Below, piece by piece: positions 19,965 to 30,735 of a stretch of 64,000 nucleotides of DNA (position 1 is the first letter of the stretch; each line of letters starts with the position of its first letter). This DNA is from Lucinisca nassula (taxonomy: Eukaryota; Mollusca; Bivalvia; Lucinida; Lucinidae), in contig OY757010.1 of NCBI GenBank assembly GCA_963580285.1, positions 209,530,138-209,594,137 on the forward strand, given 5' to 3'. Position numbers and translations under genes: made by a program. The notes beneath the pieces are model-generated. The model worked only from the letters and a program-made list of their open reading frames with translations. It ran no database searches and was not told the DNA's origin.

Positions 19965-21480
19965 TAGCTCACCAGAGCTGAAGCTTATGGGATAGGCAGT
20001 TGTCTGTCATTGTCTGACGTCAACACTTTTAAATGACAACTCCTCTGATGCCACTGGGCCGATTCAGCCCAAACTTAATCTGTAGCATCCTTGGGCTGTG
20101 GGATCGAAAGTTTGTGTTGTTGTTTTTTATGAAAATGGGCTCATTAGTTTGGTTGCTGTGGCAACTTGGAGTTTCCATGGGGAAAATAGAAAAATGGCAT
20201 TTACTGCCAAGCCTTTGACAAAAAATTTATAGAAATGTTCCTTGAGTAAATTTCTTTCAGCCATATACTTTTATGCCAACCTGGGGGTCCCCCAGGGTGT
20301 GCCGAGACCATGTCCCATCCCCCATAACATAAAAGGCCATATATCTTGGAAACCATTCAGATCCCCACCCCCAAACCATATATATTCTTGTTCTTTGTGA
20401 TAAGACAGACTCAGTGACACCAACCTGGGGATCCCCTGGTTGTGCTAGGGCCATGCCCCACCCCCTCCACTTAGTTAATCCAATATCTCAGAAACCGTTC
20501 AAACCCGCCCCCCTAAACCATATATATTCTTGTTCCTTATAAGACACATTCAGTGATACCAACCTAGGGGTCTCCCAGGGTGTGCCTGAGTGCCATGTCC
20601 TGACCCTCCACTTCAAAAAAGGCGAAATATCTGAGAAACTGTTCAAATTACCCCATCCCTAAACCACATTAAATTTTTTCCTTATGATAACGCATTCAGT
20701 GATACCAACATGTGGGCCCAGGGGGTGTTCCGGGTCCGCCGGCCCACCCCTCCACTTCATAAAAAGCCATATATTTCAGAAACCATTAAGATCCCCGCCC
20801 CTAAACCATATATTTTCTTATTCCTTATGGTAAGACTCATTCAGTCACACCAACCTGAGGGTCTCTTTGTGCTGCAGCAATGTGCTGGGGGCATGCCCCG
20901 CCCCTCCACTTCATAAAATGCCGTATATCATAGAAGCCATTCAGATCCCAGACCCATAATCATATGCATTCTTATTCCTTATAATTAGACATATTAAATC
21001 ACACCAACTTGTGGGGTCCCTCCCCTCAATTTCACAAAAGGGCCTCATATCTCAAAAACTGTTCAAATCCCCACCCTTAAACCATATATATTCTTGGTCC
21101 TTATGATAAGACACATTCAGAGACAACACAATCTAGAGCTTTTCTGGTGTCCAGCGGGGCCATGCCCTAACCCCTTTGATGCTGAAAAGGCCTTGTATCT
21201 CAAGAATCGTACAGATCCCCACCCTTAATCCATATATATTCTTGTTCCTTTTGATCATGTTGATATGGTGCATTCAGTGATACCAACCATGGCTTCATTG
21301 GGTCCATGCCCCATCCCCGCCACTCCATAAAATAACAAATATTTCAGATACAGTGTCGACATGGGTGCTCCGGGGTATGGGGGTATGTTTGGGAGACTTT
21401 AAAATGGGTATATTAAAATCATATGTTAAAATATATTGCTGCCAGTGGACAGTGCCCACCTGAGATCTGGTGAGCAAAGT
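19965..21480 (+). repeat. tandem array P3, unit about 140-160 bp
   Basis: Starts TTAGCTCACCAGAGCTGAAG. About eight units then contain ACCATATATATTCTTGTTCC, GATCCCCACCC and GGTGT/CCATGCCCC motifs. No gene. Confidence 0.78.
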
Positions 21481-21489
21481 GGCCTATGG

Positions 21490-21665
21490 AACGCTTGTTT
21501 TTGTTTTGGTTTTATGGCCCTTTCAAGATTTTCACTTATTTTGAGCTGGTTGTTAATCAGAGGTGGGCAAAAAACCAGAGTTCCCGGATAAAAACCACAT
21601 GACCATCCCTTGTAGAACCTCCTAATGATTAACAGTCGGTGCTGTTACCCACTAGGCCATGAAGT
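21490..21665 (-). mobile_element. SINE family 1, degenerate copy
   Basis: Poly-T side TTGGTTTTATGGCCCTTTC and body TTAATCAGAGGTGGGCAAAA. The box B region is deleted and the head is reduced to CCCACTAGGCCATGAAG. Confidence 0.75.
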
Positions 21666-21889
21666 CTATTTGTTGGGGGACATAATTCTGGTCATTCATG
21701 ATAGTCATAGCATTGATTCTACCTACACTGACATTATATTCTGGGATGTCTTAGAAGCTAGACTAATTGTAGCCCCGGCATAATATGAAGTATGCTATGG
21801 GGGTATATAGTTTTAGCCTGTCATTCGACCATTTGTCTGTCCGTCTGTCCATGTGTCAGTCTGTCCGTCCATCCGGTAACATTTTGGTT
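21666..21889. other. unassigned intronic stretch
   Basis: No gene. Contains a GTCTGTCCG-rich run at 21835-21870 of the kind that ends several tandem modules here. Confidence 0.4.
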
Positions 21890-22149
21890 AAAGTTTTTGT
21901 TTTGTTTGAGTTGTGGTTTTACATCCCCATCAACACTTTTAAGGTAGTTTTGGAGACAAAAAAAAGTCATTGCTTCCAATTTTGTGGGACTCTTACCCGA
22001 CATTCAGAGATGAAATGACATCTCAAGCCCTACCACCCATAAAAACCGTTAGGGTTTAAGGAGCCGTCCGACTCGCATCACTTTTCCTGGGCAGACTTAG
22101 ACCTAAGCTGTTTACCAGTATTCAAGTTCGGTCGGTTTGAGCTCTGCCT
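21890..22149 (-). mobile_element. SINE family 4 copy
   Basis: Shares AATTTTGTGGGACT, AGATGAAATGACATCTCAAG and CAGTATTC...CTCTGCCTGG with the other family-4 copies. Its left end is the (CAAA)-side tail, so the element lies on the minus strand. It abuts a G run. Confidence 0.72.
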
Positions 22150-22174
22150 GGGGGGGGGGGGGGGGGGGGGGGGG
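22150..22174 (+). repeat. run of 25 G
   Basis: Uninterrupted poly-G, followed by TGCGCAC. Other G runs occur near 29143, 39140, 52122 and 62830-62873. Confidence 0.95.
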
Positions 22175-22179
22175 TGCGC

Positions 22180-22800
22180 ACTTGGGTTAAAGTTTTGGGT
22201 CAAAGTTTCTAAGAGATTACATCTAGTTACATACTTGTCTCAAAATTTCATTGTTGCATGTCCCACCCCCACAGTGACCTTGAGGTCAAGGTCACTGACT
22301 CAGAAATTTAACATTTTTTTAAGGTTTAAGACAAAGTTTATAGATGCGTGTATGTTCTAAACTCTAAGACAAACTCAGTTGATACTTGCATCAATGTTGC
22401 ATACCAGTCCAAAGATTTTGTGATGTATGTCCCTTCCCCCACCCACGGTGACCTTGACCTCAAGGTACAGACTTAGAAATTTTACATTTGGTTAAAGTTT
22501 TATGACAAAGTTTATACATGTAGATGCATGTATTTTCTAAACTCTAAGACAAATTCAATTGATACTTGCATCGATGTTGCATACCAGTCCAAAGATTTCA
22601 TTGATGTATACCCCACCCTGCTGCTTCAGTAACATGGATGCCCCCACCCTTCTGTAACTTTGATGCCCTCACTCCATTGGTCCATTTAGAAATTTTATGT
22701 TTGGTTTAGCTTTTACAAGCACATTTGTAGATTCTTATAGCTTCTTGACTTCTTCATTCATATTACATAAAGCTTGAAAGATATATCAAAGGGTGGGGCT
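22180..22800 (+). repeat. three ~170-bp tandem units with GTGACCTTGA
   Basis: Repeated GTTAAAGTTTT...ACAAAGTTTATA...GTCCAAAGATTT...GTGACCTTGA. It contains AGGTCAAGGTCA at about 22290. No gene. Confidence 0.65.
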
Positions 22801-22884
22801 GACCAGGGGTATGCGTGACTCTTTCTCTAGTTTTTAAGCACTCATATTTTCCATACCATTTGATGGATTGGGTCCATATTTGGA

Positions 22885-23195
22885 ATGTGTTTGTTTGAAT
22901 TGAGGTTTAACATCCATGTCAACACTTATTTAGGTCATTTTGGAGAGGTTGCTTCCAATTTTGTGGGACTTTTACCTGACATTGAGATGAAATGACATCT
23001 CAAGCCCTGGCACCCAATGAAACCAAAAGGCTTATATACATTGGACAGTCTGACTCATTCCACTTTACCTTGGCAGGCTTAGTCCTTCGAAGCGGTTTAC
23101 CAGTACTCATGTGTGGTCAGTTTCAGCTCTGCGTGGAAGCACCATGCAGCCCAATTTATTTCTCCAAGCCCCGATGGGCGGGTGCAGGTCCATAT
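22885..23195 (-). mobile_element. SINE family 4 copy
   Basis: TTGAGGTTTAAC... at left (tail side) and CAAGCCCCGATGGGCGGG at right (head side), with the shared GTGGGACTTTTACCTGACAT core. Confidence 0.75.
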
Positions 23196-23679
23196 TTGGA
23201 ATGATCATAGTTATTTTTATAAAGTTTAATCATCAATACACCCCACCACCACACAAAGACCTATGCCAATAACCTCAAAGGCACTATTCCAGGCGAGATA
23301 TGCTGTCTGATGACAACTGTTGTTACATGACTTTTTTGGGGTGAGGTGAGCCCCTAGACGGGGGCATCTGTGTCCTATTGACACATTTCTAGTTCTGTCA
23401 GTGCTGTTCAAACCCAGATGAAGTGTGTGCCCACCACTCTTCTCAAGTTTGTACATGTAAGTTCTGCTGATGGTATGCCTAGAAATAACCTTATGATTTA
23501 TGATTTAGAACTAAGCTGCAATAATACCAGCATTGTTACACAAAGTTTGAACAAAAATAAAAGTCCCCATTAGAAATTATTGCATCCTTCACTGTTCAAC
23601 AAAGTTCTGTAAGCGGTATGGTAGCTCATGAAATAGGATAAGTTATTTAGTTAAAAAGAATATGCTTATTATTGAGTAA
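23196..23679. other. unassigned stretch inside the 4.4-kb inverted pair
   Basis: Mostly unique sequence. No credible exon or transposase is seen. Confidence 0.4.
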
Positions 23680-23772
23680 ATATTATAGCCGGCTGTCAGC
23701 AGACTTTTAGGTCTGGTGACAGCCGGCTGTCACTAGACCTAAAAGTCTGGTGCCAGCCGGCTGTCAGCAGAC
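23680..23772. repeat. ~95-bp inverted terminus, right
   Basis: Reverse complement of 19366-19462. Flanked on the right by CTAAAAAAAAAGGTCA, much like the left flank CTTAAAAAAAAGG, consistent with one insertion into P2. Confidence 0.85.
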
Positions 23773-24905
23773 ACTTCCTAAAAAAAAAGGTCAACGTCAC
23801 CAAAATCTAATCAAATCTTTGGTAGGTTACAATGATTTACTGTACCAAGTTCGACCAAATTCCATCCATTCATTCATGGGTGCAGACAAGCCAAATTCAC
23901 TGTCTTTGGGGGCCTGTGCCCTTGAAAATAAGGTCAAGGTCACCAAAATCTAACCAAATCTTTGGTAGGTTGCAATGATATACATTTACTGTACCAAGTT
24001 TGAACCAATTTCATCCATTCTTTCTTTAGATATAGTGCAGACAAGCCAAAATTCATGGCCTTTAGGGCATGTGCCCTTGAAAATAAGGTCAAGGTCACCA
24101 AAATATAATCAAAGCTTTGTTAGGTTGCAATAATATAATGGACCAAGTTTGACCCAATTTCATCCTGCCCAGGCAAAGCGGTGCGAGTCGACCCGTCCAT
24201 GCTTATAAACCCTATTGGTTTCATTGGGCAACAGAGCTTGAGATGTCATTTCATCTCAATGTCGGGTAAAAGTCCCACAAAATTGGAAGCAGCATTTACA
24301 AAATGACCTTTACAGTGTTGACGGGGACGTTAAACCTCAAATCAAACAAACAAAATTTCATCCATTTGTTCATGAGATAGGGTGCAGACAAGCCAAAAAT
24401 TCAGAGTCTTTGGGGGTATGTGTCCTTGAAAATAAGGTCAAGGTCACCAAAATCTAATCAATGCTTTGTTAGGTTGCAATAATATAATGTACCAAGTTTC
24501 ACCCAATTTCATCCATTTGTTCATGAGATAGTGTGCAGACAAGCCAAAATTCAGTCTTTGGGGGCATGTGCTCTTGAAAATAAAGTCAAGGTCACCAAAA
24601 TCTATTCAAATCTGTGGTATGTTGTAATGATATATATTGTACCAAGTTTGAACAAAATTAATCAATTTTTTCATGAGATAAGTCATTTTTGGCCCTAAAT
24701 GATTGTTTATTTTGGTGCCTGTGCCCTTGAAAGGTCAAGGTCATCATTACTTAATGACTATTTTCCCCAATCGTAGAGATATAGCCATGCATGTTTGATC
24801 AGAATCCATCCATATGTTCAGGAGATATAGTGCTTCAAACAGGCTAACGCCCACGCAAACGGGATCCGCACCAAAAACAATATTTCCCTTTCACCTCCGG
24901 GTGGG
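23773..24905 (+). repeat. tandem array P2, right part
   Basis: About six units with AAGGTCAAGGTCACCAAAAT and TCCATTTGTTCATGAGAT. Intact copies here show the uninterrupted DIRS target. Interrupted by a family-4 SINE at 24168-24350. Confidence 0.82.
24168..24350 (+). mobile_element. SINE family 4, 5'-truncated
   Basis: Starts in CCTGCCCAGGCAAAGCGG and ends GACGGGGACGTTAAACCTC followed by AAATCAAACAAAC. Confidence 0.75.
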
Positions 24906-25034
24906 GACATAACAAGACCACTGTGTTTCATGTGATAAAAAAGTGTGACCTGTGTACTGTATATTGGTTTAAAAATCTTGTAATACTACTGGCATGTTCC
25001 CAGGACTTTTTGTATTCACTTAGATTCTTTCAAA

Positions 25035-25308
25035 AATAGATGGGCTGCATGATGCTTCCATGCAGAGCTGAAACCGGCCACACAAGTGTACTGGTAAACG
25101 GCTTAGAGGAGCTAAGCCTGCCCAGGCAAAGGCGTTGCGAGTCGGACCGTCCATGCTTATAAACCCTATTGGTTTCATTGGGCGACAGGGCTTGAGATGT
25201 CATTTCGTCTCACTGTTGGGTAAAAGTCCCAAAAATTTGAAGCGGCATCTCCAAAATGACCTTTACAGGGTTGACGGGGAAGTTAAACCTCAAATCAAAC
25301 AAACATAT
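25035..25308 (+). mobile_element. SINE family 4 copy
   Basis: GATGGGCTGCATGATGCTTC...GACGGGGAAGTTAAACCTC then AAATCAAACAAAC. Confidence 0.78.
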
Positions 25309-25365
25309 AGTATATTCAGCATGACAATGGTTATATGATGACAATGACTACATATTCTTTCACAG

Positions 25366-25527
25366 GTGTCTAAAATGAAACAAAACATCAGTGAAATCAG
25401 CTGGCTCTGCCCGGGTATGGACTTTCTTGACTTTGTGAAGCATGTAGTTACCAGCAACGTGTGTGTAAATTTAGATTGGCATGTGACTGACAATATACCG
25501 GTTACTCACCAAGATTATCGAGCATGA
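25366..25527 (+). CDS. possible last exon of an unknown gene or pseudogene (53 codons)
   Basis: TATTCTTTCACAG looks like an acceptor at 25365 and is followed by 53 open codons to a TGA, reading VSKMKQNISEISWLCPGMDF and ending HQDYRA. The composition is protein-like (aromatics and acidic residues spread along it), but I do not recognise the family. It lies on the plus strand inside the CPEB intron, directly right of a SINE. It may be an exon of a nested gene, a retropseudogene piece, or chance. Confidence 0.25.
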   Translation: MSKMKQNISEISWLCPGMDFLDFVKHVVTSNVCVNLDWHVTDNIPVTHQDYRA

Positions 25528-25698
25528 ATTTTCCCGAAGTTTTTTTTACTACCAACATACACCCATCCCACTGTAAACCGGTGGTAAAAATCAGAAACCG
25601 GCCAATTTTTCTATTATAATGCTTAAACAAGGTTAAAACTGCAAGCCCGCAATGGCAGTGAACAACACTGTCTTACAGAATATAGAATATGAACAAGC

Positions 25699-26109
25699 TT
25701 AACCCTTATCAACCCCTCCTTTTTGAAACAGTGTTACTATGTAAATCCAGATCAGATGGTGGAAGCCATCTGATCAGAACCTACACTGTTTGTAATTCAG
25801 TTTGCAAATTTGGAATGAAGTACCAGTATATCAAGAATTTTATTGGTTGATAGTCAGACATGGTTGTTGCAAATTTAACTCTTATCTTGCTGTTCACAAC
25901 AACCCCTATCTTTGCAAACAGTGTAGATCCAGATCAGATGGCTTCTGAAGAAGACATCTGATCAGGATCTTCACTGTTTGGCATTCAGTTCATGAATTTA
26001 AAGCAATAAATTACATCAAGTAATTTGATTGGTTGATAGACAGAAATGGGTGTGGCTTAAATGAATATTCAGCAAGATAAGGGTTAATTTATTCAGCAGG
26101 AAAAGGTTA
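25699..26109 (-). mobile_element. MITE family M1, older copy interrupted by a younger one
   Basis: Starts TTAACCCTTATCAACCCC and ends ATTCAGCAGGAAAAGGTTA. With 25875-26087 removed it is a diverged M1 copy, its hairpin reduced (GATGGTGGAAGCCATC). Confidence 0.8.
25875..26087 (-). mobile_element. MITE family M1, 213 bp, nested in another M1
   Basis: TTAACTCTTATCTTGCTG...CAGCAAGATAAGGGTTAA, inserted at a TTAA within the copy at 25699-26109. Confidence 0.9.
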
Positions 26110-26191
26110 CAACTAAGGAATAGGTGTAACAAGTGATTAACAGCTCAGGTATTAGTTATGTTATTTTAACACAGCAAAACAAACATTATTA

Positions 26192-26418
26192 TTAACCCAA
26201 TTCAAACTGGAAACCCCTAAACGGGTACCGTGGCAAACCTTGCAGGCCCAAATCAGACGCCACAGATCGTGGCGTCTGATCAGGGCCTACATTGTTTGCA
26301 AAAAGTTTAGGCATTTTCCAAGTAAATTTTGAAGAAAACAAAAACTGACACCACTAAACTTGGAAATGGACTTATGCTATATATAAGGAGGAAGATTCCA
26401 TTTGGTACAAAAAGGGTT
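26192..26418 (+). mobile_element. MITE family M2, 227 bp
   Basis: TTAACCCAATTC...GGTACAAAAAGGGTTAA. The core palindrome is CAAATCAGACGCCACAG / GTGGCGTCTGATC. Its right TTAA is also the left TTAA of the next element. Confidence 0.85.
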
Positions 26419-27120
26419 AACCCTTTCCCACTCAGGGATTTTGTGAATTTCGCTGATTTTCAAAGTGTTGCACCTGACAGCAACTTCAACTAGCCATTGT
26501 TTCATAATGGATGGTCTGTTTTACACCAAACTCGATATGAATGTTCATTGGGCAGTAGCCTTTCAAATGCAACCTTTCGTTGTCATGGTAATGAGGGGGC
26601 ATCTCAAAGTTGGCAAAAAGTGTGATTTCACATGAATTTTTGACCAAATCTTAATCTTCACACAGCTGTCAAGGCAACAATTAAAGGTGCATTATTGAGC
26701 TATCGGGCTTCAAAAATGAAAAGCGTATTTTTCGGTTTTATTTCTTCTATTCATGTAGCTTTGTCATTTGTAATCTTCTGAAACCAAATACCACTTCAGA
26801 ACTTGGTGAAAATCGTCGTTTTCATTTTTGTTTATTTGTTGTTTTTGGGAATTTCAATCTAAAAATATTCCTGTCACGTGACAAAAAGCCGGGCAACATC
26901 ACTCCGGCGAACAATAAGATGGCGACCTCCGGTTCATCTGAGGAAAGTAGAATTTTTAGTCCAAATTATAAGTATTTGACTTTCAACGGCACTGACACAA
27001 TACTATCATGCATGTTAATCTGTTATCAAATGCTAAAGCATCAATTTACAGGCAAGAAGATAATTTTGCCGTCAATATCTAAGGTTGAATTTCTGAATCG
27101 ATGAGAATTGACATGGGGTC
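26415..27120 (+). mobile_element. DNA element M3, left end TTAACCCTTTCCCACTCA
   Basis: The 18-bp terminus recurs inverted at 43319-43336, and both copies share AAAGGTGCATTATTGAGCT about 270-360 bp inside. The right border here is not resolved. A small open frame (26919-27104) begins ATGGCGACCTCCGG in good start context. Confidence 0.55.
26919..27104 (+). CDS. small open frame within element M3 (61 aa), unknown
   Basis: ATG in the context AATAAGATGG, reading MATSGSSEESRIFSPNYKYL, 61 codons. It could be the first exon of an M3-encoded protein or a captured host exon. No family is recognised and no splice donor is obvious. Confidence 0.2.
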   Translation: MATSGSSEESRIFSPNYKYLTFNGTDTILSCMLICYQMLKHQFTGKKIILPSISKVEFLNR

Positions 27121-27224
27121 GTTTCAAAGATACACAAAAACCGCATACATGTGAGAGTACATGTATGATGTGGGTATTTGTTAGAATTAGACGATACTAG
27201 CAATAACCTTTTGATTTGTTTGAT

Positions 27225-27363
27225 TTGTGGCTTGACGTCCCAATTAACACTGTTTAACGTCCCCATCAACACTGTATAAGTAATTTTGGAGACCTAGCTT
27301 ACAATTTTGTGGGACTTTTATATACCCGACATTGAGATGAAATGAGATCTCATTCCCTGTCGC
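27225..27363 (-). mobile_element. SINE family 4, tail-side piece split by SINE 1
   Basis: TTTAACGTCCCCATCAACAC...ATGAGATCTCATTCCCTGTC. It continues at 27609. Confidence 0.75.
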
Positions 27364-27608
27364 TTACGGGCCTCCGTGGCCTAGTGGTTAAGAGCGCTGA
27401 CTCTTGATCATTAGGTCTCTCACCGCTGTGGTTCGAGCCTCGCTCGGGTCATATATGAGACGCCAAGTTCTGCAACGGAAGGTCAGATGGTTTTTCTCCG
27501 GGTACTCCGGTTTTCGTCCACCTCTGATTAACGATCGGCTCGATATGAGTGAAATAATCTTGAAAGGGCCGTAAAACCAAAACCAAAAAAAAAAAAAAAA
27601 AAAAAAAA
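27364..27608 (+). mobile_element. SINE family 1, full-length, 10-bp target duplication
   Basis: Box A CCTAGTGGTTAAGAGCG, box B GGTTCGAGCC, tail GGGCCGTAAAACC then a long poly-A. Flanked by TCCCTGTCGC on both sides (27354-27363 and 27609-27618) inside a family-4 SINE. Confidence 0.92.
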
Positions 27609-27790
27609 TCCCTGTCGCCCAATGAAACCAATAGGGTTTATATGAATGGGCGGCCCGACTCGCACCGCTTTGCCTGGGCAGGCTTGGATCCTTTAGGCGG
27701 TTTACCAATACTCCTAAGCGGTCGGTTTAAGCTCTGCCTGGCACCATCATGCAGCCCACCTATTTCTTCAAGCCCCGCCATGGGAGCCGA
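27609..27790 (-). mobile_element. SINE family 4, head-side piece
   Basis: CCCAATGAAACCAATAGGG...CAAGCCCCGCCATGGGAG. Partner of 27225-27363. Confidence 0.75.
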
Positions 27791-27839
27791 GCAAGAACTT
27801 TTTAATACCGAAACAAAAGAGAAACACTATCCATATTCG

Positions 27840-28118
27840 CACCGCCCATCGGGGCTTGAAGAAATATATGGGCTGCATAATGCTTCCACGCAGAGCTGTA
27901 ACTGACCCGCAAACGAGTACTGGTAAACAGCTTAGAAGATCTAAGCCTGGGCAAGCAAAGCGATGCGAGTCCGTCCATTTGTTTCACTGGGCGACAGGGC
28001 TTGAGGAGTCATTTCATCTCAATGTCTGGTAAAAGTCCCACAAAATTGTTATCAACGTCTCCAAAATGACCTTTACAGTGTTGAAGGGGACGTTAAACCT
28101 CAAACCAAACAAACAAAC
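27840..28118 (+). mobile_element. SINE family 4, inverted relative to its neighbour
   Basis: CCGCCCATCGGGGCTTGAAG...GAAGGGGACGTTAAACCTC then (CAAA)n. Head to head with the copy on its left. Confidence 0.78.
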
Positions 28119-28237
28119 GTGTACCAGGACCTTTCGACTCACTGATACTGGGATCGGCCACATTTTACCATTACTTGCAGATTTACAGCACACATCAATC
28201 TTGCAATTACGGTAGAGGTCTTAACCTGCACAGCGCT

Positions 28238-28528
28238 GGCCTCGGTAGCTCAGTCGGATGCGCGTCTGACTGCTGATCATGGGGAAGCAGGTTCGATACC
28301 TGCCGGGGTCGGCAATATTCTTTCGCGGGGATTGATCATGAAATCTTTCCTACGGTCATTCTCTCCATTCCGCTGGCTCAAGAAGGGCAGTTGTCAGTTT
28401 CTGGCGAAAAAATGTGCACTCTCCTGGTTACCTCTTACGTATAAGCCTGCCCAGGAAAAGTAAACTGACAGGCTCAAAAACGGCCTTAATAGTGTTGACT
28501 TGGCCGTAAACCCCAAAACAAACAAACA
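28238..28528 (+). mobile_element. SINE family 2 copy
   Basis: GCCTCGGTAGCTCAGTCGGA, GGTTCGATACCTGCC, tail GTGTTGACTTGGCCGTAAAC and (CAAA)n. Confidence 0.88.
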
Positions 28529-28531
28529 GTT

Positions 28532-29052
28532 AACCTGCATAGGGGATGACTCTCCCTGAACAGGGCGCCTCCAGTTTGTTTGTTTGATTTGAGGTTTAAC
28601 GTCCCCGTCAGCACTTTAAAGGTCATTTTGGAGACGTTGCTTCCAATTTTGTGGGACTTTTACCCGACATTGAGATGAAATGACATCTCAAGCCCTGTCG
28701 CCCAATGAAACCCATAGGGTTTATTAGCATGGGCGGTCCGCCTCGTACCGCGGTTCCTGGACAGGCTTAGATCCTCTAAGCGGTTTACCAGTACTAGTGT
28801 GCGGGCCGGATTCAGCTCTGCGTGGATGCATCATGCAGCCCATATATTTCTTCAAGCCCCTATGGGCGGGGGCCGGTGCCTCCAGTTAAACGTTCCGATC
28901 CAAAGGGCGGTGCGCATTTTGACATTCATCGCTGTAAATGATGTTCAGACACCGAAATAATCATCGCCGGGTCGAACCGAGGGCCTCTGGCATCTGAGTC
29001 AAGTGCACTAACCTCTCTGGGCTTAACCACTGAGCTGTCACGCTCAGTTTAT
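28532..29052 (-). mobile_element. SINE family 5 (tRNA-derived) interrupted by a family-4 SINE
   Basis: On the minus strand the head has GCTCAGTGGTTAAG (box A) and a decayed box B, then the body GGTGATTATTTCGGTGTC-like sequence. Interrupted at 28577-28877. A second copy is at 54422-54650. Confidence 0.75.
28577..28877 (-). mobile_element. SINE family 4, full-length, 10-bp target duplication
   Basis: 301 bp flanked by GCCTCCAGTT on both sides (28567-28576 and 28878-28887). The target duplication and (CAAA) tail show family 4 is retroposed. Confidence 0.88.
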
Positions 29053-29214
29053 TACATAAACTCCAGGTTTGCAGGATGAGACTCTGCACAGTAATCGGCT
29101 CTTTCGCTGTACATTGGATCGTTCTCCCTGCTCGGGAGGGGGGGGGGGGGTGTGGTCATGTGAGTACAAGCTGATAGCAAGCCGGCGGAATGAACAACTG
29201 ACAGCGCATAAATG

Positions 29215-30165
29215 TCATCCTACTAGATTTCAGTAAGGCCTAAGGCCTTTCACGAGGTTCCGCACAATTTCATTGCTGATGGATACCAGAAAGTCGTAAT
29301 TGATGATTTCTTCGTCTGCGCCCGTTACTTCTGGTGTTCCACAGAGTACAGTGCTCGGCACTCTCCTCTTCCTCATATACATCAACGACTTGCCACCACG
29401 CGTCTCCCCTGTTCGCTGATCACTGCCTGTTGTACCGAGTTGCTGTCGCTCAAGAGGACTTTAATCATTTACAAGCATGGGAGAGAGACTGATAGATGCG
29501 TTTTCACCAAGACAAGACTTAGTCTGAGTACATCAGAATCGGCAACAAAAGCAAGATAATGGAGTCATCATACAACATCCATTGCCAGAAGTAAAGCAAA
29601 AAACCTGGCTATAGACAGTACACTGGTGTGAAATAGTCACACTGACATGCTTAGACTAGCTTCTAGTCGGATATCATATTTTAAAGTTAATAAGTAATAT
29701 TCTTCTACCCCTTATTTGATCTTGGGAAGATATACTCTGACTAAAATGCCAGTTTGCCTTATCAGTTGGTGTTCGGTAAGGGGTACAGAAAGGCAATAAA
29801 CATTTCATGACTGTAGCTGTAATCAATCATTTACCAAGGATCTTGCGAGGTAAAATTCGCATTGTACTAGACCTTGGTGTCTGAGACAAGATTAAAGTCT
29901 AACAAGGTTTCATATTTGATAAAAACACACATGAAGGTTGGTAATTGGTAAATATGACATCAAGGTCTAGTAGCTAGACTATGACATGCTATCTACGACA
30001 GACAGCCAGACAGTTGCTTTCCTATCCTACGCAGGAATCTCTCTGCATGCCCAAAGGACATCAAGGCAACAGCATACAAGTCACTAGTTAGACCCAAACT
30101 AGAATATGCTGCCACCCCCTGGGACCCCTACAAACAAACTAGTCCAGTTCAATCGCAATCTTCCG
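29215..30165 (+). pseudogene. decayed non-LTR retrotransposon RT, interrupted by a MITE
   Basis: Fragments in shifting frames: DFSKA, then [20 protein letters not shown] before the gap, and FLRRNLSACPKDIKATAYKS / LVRPKLEYA after it, as in CR1/jockey-type RT C-termini. Many stops and frameshifts. Split by 29652-29981. Confidence 0.75.
29652..29981. mobile_element. 330-bp MITE with 9-bp target duplication
   Basis: Ends TAGACTAGCTTCTAG and (complement) TAGTCTAGCTACTAG. Flanked by TGACATGCT on both sides (29643-29651, 29982-29990). Interrupts the decayed RT. Confidence 0.75.
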
Positions 30166-30436
30166 CTCACATCGTCTATCTTACTGATCATATGCATATT
30201 GGAAATGAAAAAAGGGAGGTTGGTAAAACCTAGTATTCCTTGAATTTCTCGAATAAAGGTCTGCTTTAATTAAGGAAATTTCGTAATCCCGGATCGTTTT
30301 GTTATTGACGAAGAGCTCTGTGTGAATGATCCATGTCCCTGTCTTGAGATAGATATAAGAGCTTTATTTGTTTAACCGTTATTCATGAAGGCTTACAAAA
30401 GTATTTAGGCTGATGAAATAATTATATATATTTATT

Positions 30437-30438
30437 CG

Positions 30439-30486
<48 letters not shown>
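30437..30486 (+). repeat. (ATCT)n microsatellite
   Basis: About twelve uninterrupted CTAT units. Confidence 0.95.
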
Positions 30487-30636
30487 GTATCAAAATGTTA
30501 AACAATCTGTCTACATGTGCAATTTATTAAAGTAAAGACTCATGTGGACAACTTTCAGATGGTTAGAAAAGTAGTTGTGTATAAGTATGAAACGTCCGCT
30601 TTATAATGCAGTTTTCTTTCAAAAAACAAAATACAG

Positions 30637-30735
30637 AGGAGTACGGCAACTTGGATTTTTCAAGTACGGCAACTTGGATTTTTTTTAAGTACGGCAACTT
30701 GGAAAAAAATGATGAATTAACTGTACGGTTACTTG
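30637..30735 (+). repeat. short tandem repeat of ~24 bp
   Basis: GTACGGCAACTTGGATTTTT three times, then a diverged GTACGGTTACTTGCG. Confidence 0.85.
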
